Of a stretch of 64,000 bases of DNA, positions 27,479-35,664 are shown piece after piece. This DNA is from Gordonia sihwensis NBRC 108236 (lineage in GTDB: Bacteria > Actinomycetota > Actinomycetes > Mycobacteriales > Mycobacteriaceae), in NCBI RefSeq assembly GCF_000333035.1, contig NZ_BANU01000018.1, positions 30,690-94,689 of the forward strand, read 5' to 3'. The position numbers and the translations under genes were made by a program. The notes under the pieces were generated by a model. The model saw nothing but the letters and a program-made list of their open reading frames with translations, was not told where the DNA came from and searched no databases. Positions within the stretch are counted from its first letter, which is position 1. Every line of letters begins with the position of its first letter.

Positions 27479-28486
27479 GTGCCCACGCCTCAGACGATCC
27501 TCACCCGTAAGACCGGCGCCGCCGCCTTTCTCGTGTTCACCGTCAACGACGGCGGCGAGGCCGCGGTGCGCGACGCGCTGGCCGAGTTGCCCGGACTGTC
27601 GACGGCGGTCGGCTCCCGCGCCCCCGAGTCGGCGCTGACGGCGATCGTCGGAATCGGATCGCAGGCATGGGATCGGCTGTTCGCCGGCCCGCGCCCGAAG
27701 TCGCTGCGGCCGTTCACCGCGCTGGCCGGTTCCGTGCACTCGGCGCCCGCCACCCCGGGCGACCTATTGCTGCACGTGAAGGCCGACCGCATGGACCTGT
27801 GCTTCGAAGTGGGCCAGCGCTGGACCGAACGCCTCGGCGACGCCGTGACCACCGTCGAGGAGGTTCACGGCTTCCGCTACTTCGACATGCGCGACCTCAT
27901 CGGTTTCGTCGACGGCACCGAGAACCCGGTCGGGCAGGAGGCGATCGACGCCATCACCGTCGGCGACGAGGATCCGGATTTCGCCGGCGGCAGCTACGTC
28001 GTCACGCAGCGGTACGTCACCGATTTCGAGTCGTGGAACGGTCTCCCGGTGCCCGAGCAGGAGAACGCGATCGGCCGCACCAAACTCGAGAACATCGAGA
28101 TGGACGACGATGTGAAGCCGGCCAATTCGCACATCGCGCTCAACGTCGTGACCGACGACGAGGGCAACGAGATCGACGTGGTGCGCGACAACATGCCGTA
28201 CGGCGACATCTCCGGAAGCGGAGAGAAGGGCACGTTCTACATCGCGTACTCGAGCGCGCCTGATGTGAGCGAGGAGATGCTCCGCCGGATGTTCATCGGC
28301 GAGCCCGAGGGCAACTACGATCGTCTGCTCGACTTCACCACCGCGGTCAGCGGAGCGCAGTTCTTCGTGCCCACCCGCGACTTCCTCGAGGAACAGCCGC
28401 CCGCCCCCGGCCCGGTCCCCGAGACCGCCCCGGAACAGCCCGACGCCCGGTCGGACGGCTCGCTCGGAATCGGCTCCCTCCGATAG
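27479..28486 (+). CDS. DyP-type haem peroxidase, encapsulin cargo
   Basis: 335 residues. The DyP signature GFVDGTENP is at 142-150 (catalytic Asp145) and the proximal haem His is probably His218 in ANSHIALN. The C-terminal extension after residue 305 is Pro-rich and ends DGSLGIGSLR, the encapsulin-targeting peptide seen on DyP cargo in actinobacteria. The enzyme is therefore expected inside the shell encoded 105 bp downstream. Start is GTG at 27479; no strong ribosome site is visible. Confidence 0.93.
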   Translation: MPTPQTILTRKTGAAAFLVFTVNDGGEAAVRDALAELPGLSTAVGSRAPESALTAIVGIGSQAWDRLFAGPRPKSLRPFTALAGSVHSAPATPGDLLLHVKADRMDLCFEVGQRWTERLGDAVTTVEEVHGFRYFDMRDLIGFVDGTENPVGQEAIDAITVGDEDPDFAGGSYVVTQRYVTDFESWNGLPVPEQENAIGRTKLENIEMDDDVKPANSHIALNVVTDDEGNEIDVVRDNMPYGDISGSGEKGTFYIAYSSAPDVSEEMLRRMFIGEPEGNYDRLLDFTTAVSGAQFFVPTRDFLEEQPPAPGPVPETAPEQPDARSDGSLGIGSLR

Positions 28487-28590
28487 CCGGCGATCACCGG
28501 CCGCTCGGGCCGGTCAGCGTTCCCAGTCACAGTTCCCACAGTCCCAGTTCCCTCCGACCACCGCACGACCACACCGAGTTAGGAAACACG

Positions 28591-29388
28591 ATGAACAATC
28601 TGCACCGCGAACTCGCTCCCATCTCCGCCGCTGCGTGGGCCGAGATCGAGGAGGAGGCGTCCCGTTCGTTCAAGCGGAACATCGCCGGTCGTCGTCTCGT
28701 CGACGTGAAGGGTCCGCTGGGACTGGACGTCGACTCCGTCACCCGCGGGCACCGCACCAAGATCGACTCGCCGGCCGACGGGATCACCGCCTTCCTGCGC
28801 CACACTCAGCCGCTGGTGGAGTTCAAGGTGCCGTTCACTGTCACCCGGGAGGCGATCGACAACGTCGACCGCGGCGCCTCCGATTCCGATTGGGACCCCG
28901 TGGTTCGCGCCGCGCGCGAACTGGCTCTGGCCGAGGACCGCGCGATCTTCGAGGGTTACGCGGCCGCCAAGATCAACGGCATCGCCCACGAGTCCGGCGT
29001 GAACTCGATCGCGCTGCCCGACGACGTCCGCGATTACCCGGAGGCCATCAGCCAGGCGATCAGCAAGCTGCGTCTGGAGTCGGTCGACGGACCGTACTCG
29101 CTCGCGCTCTCGGCGGAGCACTACACGCAGGTGAACGAGACCTCCGATCACGGCAACCCGGTGCGCGACCACTTGCGCCGGATCCTGGTCGACGGCGAGA
29201 TCGTCTGGGCGCCGGCCATCTCCAGCGGCTTCCTGCTGAGCACCCGGGGTGGCGACTTCGAACTGTCGATCGGTCAGGACGTGTCGATCGGCTACGACTC
29301 GCACGACGCCGACACGGTGAACCTCTATTTCTTCGAGTCCTTCACGTACCTGACATACACCCCGGAGGCTGCGGTCGCGCTCACGTAG
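28591..29388 (+). CDS. Encapsulin nanocompartment shell protein (family 1)
   Basis: 265 residues, the usual length of family 1 encapsulins (HK97 fold, formerly linocin M18). The N-terminus MNNLHRELAPISAAAWAEIE, the block AGRRLVDVKGPLGLD and the C-terminal FFESFTYLTYTPEAAVAL match the family. It self-assembles into an icosahedral cytosolic shell. The DyP peroxidase directly upstream carries the matching targeting peptide, so the two genes encode one peroxidase nanocompartment. Confidence 0.94.
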   Translation: MNNLHRELAPISAAAWAEIEEEASRSFKRNIAGRRLVDVKGPLGLDVDSVTRGHRTKIDSPADGITAFLRHTQPLVEFKVPFTVTREAIDNVDRGASDSDWDPVVRAARELALAEDRAIFEGYAAAKINGIAHESGVNSIALPDDVRDYPEAISQAISKLRLESVDGPYSLALSAEHYTQVNETSDHGNPVRDHLRRILVDGEIVWAPAISSGFLLSTRGGDFELSIGQDVSIGYDSHDADTVNLYFFESFTYLTYTPEAAVALT

Positions 29389-29451
29389 CGCCGCACGGGC
29401 GGCGCGCGAATCCCGATCGCGCGTGTCACACACCGCACGTAATGTGGACCC

Positions 29452-31185
29452 GTGCTCATTCGCCTACTGCGGACGTATGTCCTCCGTTATCGTGGCGCGG
29501 TCGTCGCGGTGGTCTGCCTCCAGCTGGTGGCGACCGCCGCGATGCTGTATCTGCCCACCCTGAACGCCGACATCATCGACATCGGCGTCGCCAACGGCGA
29601 CACCGGCTACATCCTCTCCACCGGAGGCTGGATGCTGCTGGTGTCGCTCGCGCAGATCGCGGGTTCGGTGGCCGCGATGTACTTCGGCTCGCGGGCCGCG
29701 CTCGGCGGCGGCCGCGACATCCGGCACGATCTGCTCCACCGGGTGAACGGATTCTCCACCCGAGAAGTCGGCAGGTTCGGTGCCCCCTCGCTCATCACCC
29801 GCACCACCAACGATGTGCAGCAGGTACAGCTGCTGGCGGTCATGGCGATGTCGATCCTGGTGACGGCTCCGATCATGGGCATCGGCGGCATCGTGATGGG
29901 CGTACGGGTGGCAGCGCCCATCTCATGGGTGCTGGTGGTGGCCGTCCCGGTTCTCGGGATCACGATGGGCCTCATCATCTCGCGCATGATCCCCGGGTTC
30001 CGCGCGATGCAGACGCGCATCGACAACGTCAACCGCATCATGCGCGAGCAGGTCACCGGCATTCGCGTGGTGCGTGCCTTCGTCCGTGAACAGCACGAGA
30101 CCGAACGCTTCGGCAGCGCGAACGACGACCTCGCCGAGGCGTCCCTCCGCGTCGGCCGCATGATGGCGCTGATGTTCCCGTCCGTCATGCTCATCACCAA
30201 CCTGACGCTGGTCGCGGTGCTCTGGTTCGGCGCGCACGCGGTCAACGACGGATCGGTGGAGATCGGCGCGCTCACCGCCATGATCAGCTACGTCATGCAG
30301 ATCATGATGTCGGTGATGATGGCCTCGTTCCTCGCGATGATGGCGCCTCGGGCGGGCGTCTGCGCCGACCGCATCTGCGAGGTCCTCGACACCGAGACCA
30401 CCGTGACCGCGCCGGCCGCCCCGCAACCGATCGTCGGCGATCCGGCCGTCCTGCGCCTCGACGACGTCGAATTCCGTTACCCGGGCGCCGACGAGCCCGT
30501 GCTCAGCGGGATCAGCTTCCAGACCGCGCCCGGCACCACCACCGCCGTCGTCGGATCGACGGGATCGGGCAAGACCACCTTGATCAACCTCCTGCCGCGG
30601 ATGCTGGACGTGACCGGCGGATCCATCACGATCGGCGGCACCGACCTGCGCGACGCCGACCCCGACGCACTGCGCAGGCACTTCGGTCTCGTCCCCCAGC
30701 GCCCCTACCTCTTCTCCGGCACCATCGCGAGCAACCTCCGGAACGGCAAACCGGATGCCACCGAGGACGAGATGTGGGAGGCCCTGACGATCGCGCAGGC
30801 CGCCGATTTCGTCCGCGCCATGCCCGACGGTCTCGACACTCCGGTCGCACAGGGCGGTACCACGGTCTCCGGCGGTCAGCGTCAGCGGCTGGCGATCGCG
30901 CGAGCACTCATCCGGAAGCCGTCGATCTACCTGTTCGACGACTCGTTCTCGGCGCTCGATCTCACCACCGACTCGCGTCTGCGCGAGGCCCTGGTGCCCG
31001 CCACCCGCGATGCGGCGCTGGTCGTCGTCGCACAGCGCATCTCGACGATCACCGCCGCCGACCAGATCGTGGTCCTCGACCGCGGAACGATCGTCGGTCT
31101 GGGCACCCACACCGAGTTGCTGCAGTCGTGTCCCACCTACGCTGAGATCGCGGAGTCTCAGCTGTCGATCGGAGCAGGCGCATGA
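29452..31185 (+). CDS. ABC exporter half-transporter with degenerate ATP site
   Basis: 577 residues from a GTG. Six membrane helices (about 1-300), then a nucleotide-binding domain: Walker A GSTGSGKTT near 368-376, signature VSGGQRQRL near 475, Walker B IYLFDDSFSALD near 495. The catalytic Glu after Walker B is replaced by Asp and the H-loop His by Gln (VVVAQRISTI). These losses mark the degenerate site of heterodimeric exporters such as TmrAB or TM287/288. ATGA overlaps the next gene, its partner. Confidence 0.92.
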   Translation: MLIRLLRTYVLRYRGAVVAVVCLQLVATAAMLYLPTLNADIIDIGVANGDTGYILSTGGWMLLVSLAQIAGSVAAMYFGSRAALGGGRDIRHDLLHRVNGFSTREVGRFGAPSLITRTTNDVQQVQLLAVMAMSILVTAPIMGIGGIVMGVRVAAPISWVLVVAVPVLGITMGLIISRMIPGFRAMQTRIDNVNRIMREQVTGIRVVRAFVREQHETERFGSANDDLAEASLRVGRMMALMFPSVMLITNLTLVAVLWFGAHAVNDGSVEIGALTAMISYVMQIMMSVMMASFLAMMAPRAGVCADRICEVLDTETTVTAPAAPQPIVGDPAVLRLDDVEFRYPGADEPVLSGISFQTAPGTTTAVVGSTGSGKTTLINLLPRMLDVTGGSITIGGTDLRDADPDALRRHFGLVPQRPYLFSGTIASNLRNGKPDATEDEMWEALTIAQAADFVRAMPDGLDTPVAQGGTTVSGGQRQRLAIARALIRKPSIYLFDDSFSALDLTTDSRLREALVPATRDAALVVVAQRISTITAADQIVVLDRGTIVGLGTHTELLQSCPTYAEIAESQLSIGAGA

Positions 31186-33110
31186 CCCGCGGCGGACCTC
31201 CCGGAGCCGCTCCCACGCTGGAGAAGGCCAAGTCGTTCAAACCGTCGCTGAAGCGCCTCGTTCGTCGTCTCGGTGATCATCGAGGAAAGATGCTCGTGGT
31301 CCTGGGCTCCATCGTGGGATCCGTCGCATTGACCGCGTACGCCCCGCGGGTGCTCGGCGACGCCACCGACGAACTCTTCGCCGGTGTGGTGGGGGCGCGG
31401 CTGCCGTCGGGCATCTCGAAGGAGCAGGCTGTCGAAGGCCTGCGCGCCAAGGGCCAGAACACCTTCGCCGACATGGTCTCGTCGATGGACGTGATCCCCG
31501 GCCACGGAGTCGATTTCACCGCCGTCGGCCGGATTCTGGCGACCGTGCTGGCCCTGTACGCGGCCTCGGCGGTGCTCGGCTGGCTCGGTGCCTACCTTCT
31601 GAACAAGGTCGTCGTCGGAACCGTGACGAAACTGCGAGCCGAGGTGGAGAGCAAGATCCACCGACTCCCGCTGTCGTTCTACGATGCCTCGGCGCGCGGT
31701 GATCTGCTCAGCCGCGTCACCAACGACCTCGACAACCTGTCGCAGTCGTTGCAGCAGACCATCAGCCAGCTGCTCAACTCACTGCTGATGGTGGTCGCGA
31801 TTCTGATCATGATGCTGACGATCTCGCCGCTGCTGTCGCTGATCGCGATCGCGACCGTTCCGGTCGCGGCGATCGCCACCGCACTGATCGCCAAGCGGTC
31901 CAAGCCGCACTTCGTGGGTCAATGGACCAGTACCGGCGCCCTCAACGCGCAGATCGAAGAGGCCTTCACCGGCCACGAACTGGTCACCGCCTTCGGCAGG
32001 CGAGCCGAGGTCGAACGCGTCTTCGACGACCGGAACGAGAAGCTCTTCGCCTCGTCGTGGCGGGCTCAGTTCATCTCCGGCATCGTCATGCCGACGATCA
32101 TGTTCCTCGGGAACCTGAACTACGTGGCGGTGGCGGTGGTCGGCGGTCTGCGCGTCGCTTCCGGACAGCTCAGCCTGGGCGAGGTGCAGGCGTTCATCCA
32201 GTACTCGCGCCAGTTCACCCAGCCGCTCACCCAGATCGGCTCGATGTTCAACCTCATGCAGAGCGGCGTCGCCTCCGCCGAACGCATCTTCGACGTTCTC
32301 GACGAGGACGAGGAGCAGCCGGATCCGGCAGCGCCCAAGACGCCCGCGGTGGACGAGGGACACATCGTCTTCGACGACGTCTCGTTCCGCTACCGCGCGG
32401 ACCAGCCGCTGATCGAGAACCTCTCACTCGAGGCCAAGCCGGGCGACATGATCGCGATCGTCGGACCGACCGGTGCCGGCAAGACGACCCTGGTGAACCT
32501 CATCATGCGGTTCTACGAGATAGACGGCGGAACCATCTTCGTCGACGGTGTGGACTCGTCCGAGATGACCCGCGACGACCTGCGGGAGCGCACCGGCATG
32601 GTGCTGCAGGACTCGTGGCTGTTCGGCGGCACGATCTACGACAACATCGCCTACGGCGATCCCGCCGCCAGCCGTGAGGACGTCATGGAGGCGGCCTGGA
32701 TCAGCCACGTCGATCACTTCGTCCGCACCCTGCCGGACGGGTACGACACCGTGATCGACGACGAGGGCGGCGGAGTGAGCGCGGGTGAGCGTCAGCTGAT
32801 CACCATCGCGCGCGCCTTCCTCGCCAAGCCGACGATCCTCATTCTCGACGAGGCCACCAGTTCGGTCGACACCCGCACCGAACTGCTCATCGGCAAGGCG
32901 ATGGCGAATCTCCGCAAGGACCGCACGAGCTTCGTGATCGCGCATCGGCTCTCGACGATCCGCAACGCGGACCTGATCGTGGTGATGGAGAACGGGCGGA
33001 TCGTCGAACAGGGCGACCACGAGTCGCTGCTGGAGCGTCGTGGCGCGTACTTCCGGCTGTACAACGCCCAGTTCTCGGCGCCGATCGAGGATGTGGACGC
33101 TCCCGTGTGA
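31182..33110 (+). CDS. ABC exporter half-transporter, catalytic partner
   Basis: 642 residues. It has an N-terminal extension and a long extracytoplasmic loop after helix 1 (about 60-110), then six helices and an ATPase domain. Walker A GPTGAGKTT, Walker B ILILDEATSSVD with catalytic Glu, and H-loop FVIAHRLSTI are canonical. The signature is altered to VSAGERQ instead of LSGGQ. That altered signature would face the degenerate Walker site of the upstream subunit, as expected for a heterodimer with one active ATP site. The substrate is unknown. Confidence 0.93.
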   Translation: MTRGGPPGAAPTLEKAKSFKPSLKRLVRRLGDHRGKMLVVLGSIVGSVALTAYAPRVLGDATDELFAGVVGARLPSGISKEQAVEGLRAKGQNTFADMVSSMDVIPGHGVDFTAVGRILATVLALYAASAVLGWLGAYLLNKVVVGTVTKLRAEVESKIHRLPLSFYDASARGDLLSRVTNDLDNLSQSLQQTISQLLNSLLMVVAILIMMLTISPLLSLIAIATVPVAAIATALIAKRSKPHFVGQWTSTGALNAQIEEAFTGHELVTAFGRRAEVERVFDDRNEKLFASSWRAQFISGIVMPTIMFLGNLNYVAVAVVGGLRVASGQLSLGEVQAFIQYSRQFTQPLTQIGSMFNLMQSGVASAERIFDVLDEDEEQPDPAAPKTPAVDEGHIVFDDVSFRYRADQPLIENLSLEAKPGDMIAIVGPTGAGKTTLVNLIMRFYEIDGGTIFVDGVDSSEMTRDDLRERTGMVLQDSWLFGGTIYDNIAYGDPAASREDVMEAAWISHVDHFVRTLPDGYDTVIDDEGGGVSAGERQLITIARAFLAKPTILILDEATSSVDTRTELLIGKAMANLRKDRTSFVIAHRLSTIRNADLIVVMENGRIVEQGDHESLLERRGAYFRLYNAQFSAPIEDVDAPV

Positions 33111-33166
33111 GCGCTCTCGTCGTTCTTCGTTCCCTCGCGTGGTGCAGTGAGGTGCGGGGTCCTGTC

Positions 33167-33628
33167 CTAGCCGTCCCGCAGCCTTCGGGCCGCACTCGTG
33201 GCCAGGGTGTCGGCGATCTCGTTGTACTTGTCGCCGGCGTGGCCCTTCACCCAGCGCCACTCGACGGTGTGCACGTCCTCGGCGGCGATGAGCTCCTGCC
33301 ACAGGTCGGCGTTCTTGACCGGTTGTTTGCTCGCCGTCTTCCAGCCATTGCGCTGCCAGCCCGCGACCCACTTCGTGATCCCGTTCCGGACGTAGCTGGA
33401 GTCGGTGTAAAGGATCACGGTCGACGGTCGCTTCAGCGCACGGAGCGCCTCGATCGCCGCGGTCAGCTCCATCCGGTTGTTGGTGGTGTCGGCCACGCCG
33501 CCGGAGATCTCCTTCTCGATGTCGCCGTAGCGCAGGATCGCCCCCCAGCCCCCGGGGCCCGGGTTTCCGAGGCACGCACCATCAGTCGAGATCTCCACTA
33601 CCTTCGAAGTGGTTCCGGCGTCGCTCAT
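33167..33628 (-). CDS. rnhA: Ribonuclease HI
   Basis: 153 residues. The DEDD catalytic set is visible: Asp in [17 protein letters not shown], Glu in [13 protein letters not shown], Asp in [15 protein letters not shown] and Asp in NEIADTLA. It cleaves RNA in RNA:DNA hybrids. The ATG at 33628 is chosen; extension further upstream is not conserved-looking. It is convergent with the ABC exporter genes and divergent from the DUF1697 gene. Confidence 0.95.
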   Translation of the reverse strand: MSDAGTTSKVVEISTDGACLGNPGPGGWGAILRYGDIEKEISGGVADTTNNRMELTAAIEALRALKRPSTVILYTDSSYVRNGITKWVAGWQRNGWKTASKQPVKNADLWQELIAAEDVHTVEWRWVKGHAGDKYNEIADTLATSAARRLRDG

Positions 33629-33660
33629 GACGTCCAACGCTACCGGGTGAGGAGATCCGA

Positions 33661-34206
33661 ATGGCCGCTGGCCGCATCGTTCTGATCCGCGCCGTGAACG
33701 TCGGCGGCGCCAAGCTGCCGATGGCGCGCCTACGCGAGATCGCCACCGCACTCGGTGCCGACGACGTCAGCACGTACATCGCCTCCGGCAATCTCCTGTG
33801 CACACCGCCGGGAGATCCCGACGACTTCGATCGCGCCCTCGAGCAGGCGATCTCCGACGAATTCGGGTACTTCCGGGAAGTCATCGGCCGCACGCCCGAC
33901 GAATTGTCCCGAGCACTGGCCGACTATCCGTTCGGCGACCCGCCGCACGGACACATCTACTTCCTCACCGGAGTACCCGATCCGGACGCCGCCGTCGAGT
34001 TCTGCGCCCGCGACTTCGGGAACGGCGAACGCCTGCGAGTGATCGGCAGGGATCTTCACATCGACTATCCGGCGCCCACCGGCGTGGGCAGATCGAAGCT
34101 GACGCCCGCGGGCATCGCCAAAGGGCTCGGAGTCACCGGCACCGGACGTAATCTTCGGACGACCGCGAAGCTCATCGCACTCGCCCGCGAGGGCTCAGCA
34201 CAGTGA
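33661..34206 (+). CDS. DUF1697 family protein
   Basis: 181 residues with the DUF1697 start pattern ([33 protein letters not shown]) and the C-terminal [24 protein letters not shown]. The function of this family is unknown. GAGGAG precedes the ATG, and the gene ends 15 bp before the DUF202 gene, so they are probably co-transcribed. Confidence 0.85.
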   Translation: MAAGRIVLIRAVNVGGAKLPMARLREIATALGADDVSTYIASGNLLCTPPGDPDDFDRALEQAISDEFGYFREVIGRTPDELSRALADYPFGDPPHGHIYFLTGVPDPDAAVEFCARDFGNGERLRVIGRDLHIDYPAPTGVGRSKLTPAGIAKGLGVTGTGRNLRTTAKLIALAREGSAQ

Positions 34207-34221
34207 GGAGCCCGCAACATC

Positions 34222-34575
34222 ATGACTGAGCACGATCCTGCATCGACCCCGCCGCCTCCGGGGGCCACCGACGCCCGCTTCACGCTCGCCGCGGAGCGGA
34301 CCATGCTGGCCTGGCTTCGCACCGCCCTCGGTCTCATCGCCGCCGGCGTCGCGGTGCTCCACATCGTGGACGACTTCGGCGTCACCGGGTCCAAGACCGC
34401 TCTCGGCGTGTCCCTCGTGGTCCTCGGCGCGCTGGCCGCGCTGACCGGGGCATGGCGGTGGCAGCGGGTGAACCACGTCCTCGAGCACGGTGGCCGGATG
34501 CCCGGCCCCGCCGCGGTGTGGGCGCTCACCGTGGCGATGGTCGTGATCGCTGCGGGCTTCGTGGTCTTCGTCTGA
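34222..34575 (+). CDS. DUF202 (YidH-type) membrane protein
   Basis: 117 residues with three membrane helices (about 35-50, 60-78 and 95-115). The family motif is AAERTMLAWLRTALGLIAAGVAVL. The function is unknown. GAGGAG lies 14 bp upstream of the ATG. Confidence 0.85.
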   Translation: MTEHDPASTPPPPGATDARFTLAAERTMLAWLRTALGLIAAGVAVLHIVDDFGVTGSKTALGVSLVVLGALAALTGAWRWQRVNHVLEHGGRMPGPAAVWALTVAMVVIAAGFVVFV

Positions 34576-34607
34576 ACCTGCGCGGTTCGGGGCTGGCTCG
34601 GACCGAT

Positions 34608-34663
34608 TTCCCCGCTCAGCGCTACCACCTCCCCCACAGGGCGTGGTGCCGCTGAGCGGGGAA
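34608..34663. repeat. Long inverted repeat / hairpin before the Vsr-like gene
   Basis: Two perfect 14-bp arms (TTCCCCGCTCAGCG and CGCTGAGCGGGGAA) surround a 28-nt centre that itself can pair (ACCAC/GTGGT). It could terminate the DUF202 transcript. The right arm resembles, in opposite orientation, sequence at the end of the next gene (35589-35609). Confidence 0.65.
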
Positions 34664-34771
34664 CCTGATCCGTCCGGCACGATGCTGTGGGGAATCCCCG
34701 ATCGGTCCACAATCTGCATTTGAACCGCCGAAAGCCATGTGCTGCATCCGTATTCGGACGATCGTGGCGGC

Positions 34772-35608
34772 ATGGAACGCATTCCGGACGGGGTGTATCC
34801 GCACCGCGAACTCCTCGCGACGCTCGGCCGCGGCGACCTCGACATCCTCATCCGCGAGAAGACCGCGCGGCGAGTACGGCACGGCTGGTACGCGGTCGGC
34901 GAGCCCGCTGCCGCCGATATCGCCGCAGTGCGGCGAGGCGGCGTCATCAGTTGCGTCACCGCACTGAATCGGCACGGGGTCTGGACGCCCGAGGACCATC
35001 GGTTCCATGTCCGCGGGAACAGCTCGGCGGTCCGGAACCGAAAGGGACCGTTCTGCCGCCAGTTCGGTCGGCCCGAGCCCGAGTGCGGACTCGTCGACGA
35101 CGTCCCCACTGCCCTCCGGCATGCCGCGCGATGCCTCGACGACGAGGGCTTCGTCGTGGTCTGCGATTCGATTCTCAACAAGCGTCTCATGACCGCCGAA
35201 CAGATCGAGTATCAGTTCCGCGCCGCGCCCCGGCACATCACGAAACTCATCGACCGCTGCGACGGCCGGGCCGAGTCAGGACCGGAGACGATGACGAGAT
35301 TCCGGCTGCACAGCCAGAACGTCAAGGTCCGGATACAGGTGACGATCGACGGTCTGGGGCGCGTGGACCTCTTAGTGGGCCGCTGGATGAGCATCGAGAT
35401 CGACGGATGGGAGTTCCACAGCGACCGAAGGCACTTCCAGAACGACCGAACCCGCGATGCCATTGCTCTCGAACTGGGTTACTACCCACTGCGATTCACC
35501 TATGACGATGTGGTCTTCCGCTGGCCGGAGACCAACGCCCGGATCATGACGGCAATCCGCCGCGGCGCGCACCTTCGCAGCCACTTCACGGATCAGATTC
35601 CCCGATGA
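34772..35608 (+). CDS. AbiEi-like N-terminus fused to DUF559/Vsr-like nuclease fold
   Basis: 278 residues. The N-terminal ~70 residues (RELLATLGRGDLDILIREKTARRVRHGWYAVGE style) look like the winged-helix domain of AbiEi-type antitoxin or regulator proteins. The C-terminal domain carries SIEIDGWEFHSDRRHFQND, the E-x-D-x-x-x-x-H pattern of DUF559/very-short-patch-repair-like restriction folds. No toxin gene is next to it, so a complete toxin-antitoxin pair is not supported. The start is uncertain: ATG at 34772 is used, GTG at 34739 is possible, and neither has a good ribosome site. Confidence 0.65.
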   Translation: MERIPDGVYPHRELLATLGRGDLDILIREKTARRVRHGWYAVGEPAAADIAAVRRGGVISCVTALNRHGVWTPEDHRFHVRGNSSAVRNRKGPFCRQFGRPEPECGLVDDVPTALRHAARCLDDEGFVVVCDSILNKRLMTAEQIEYQFRAAPRHITKLIDRCDGRAESGPETMTRFRLHSQNVKVRIQVTIDGLGRVDLLVGRWMSIEIDGWEFHSDRRHFQNDRTRDAIALELGYYPLRFTYDDVVFRWPETNARIMTAIRRGAHLRSHFTDQIPR

Positions 35609-35657
35609 GGACCGGCGACCTCGACACGAGCTACGCCGCGTCTCACCGGGGAATCTG
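35594..35657. terminator. Inverted repeat between convergent genes (bidirectional terminator)
   Basis: CAGATTCCCCGATGAG (35594-35609) and CTCACCGGGGAATCTG (35642-35657) pair at 15 of 16 positions around a 32-nt centre. It lies exactly between the stop codons of the convergent genes, so it could end both transcripts. There is no T-run. Confidence 0.55.
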
Positions 35658-35664
35658 GCCCGGC

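Noticed and set aside
34772..35608. Complete AbiE toxin-antitoxin system
   Set aside because: Only the AbiEi-like N-terminus is seen; no AbiEii nucleotidyltransferase gene is adjacent, and the C-terminus is Vsr-like.
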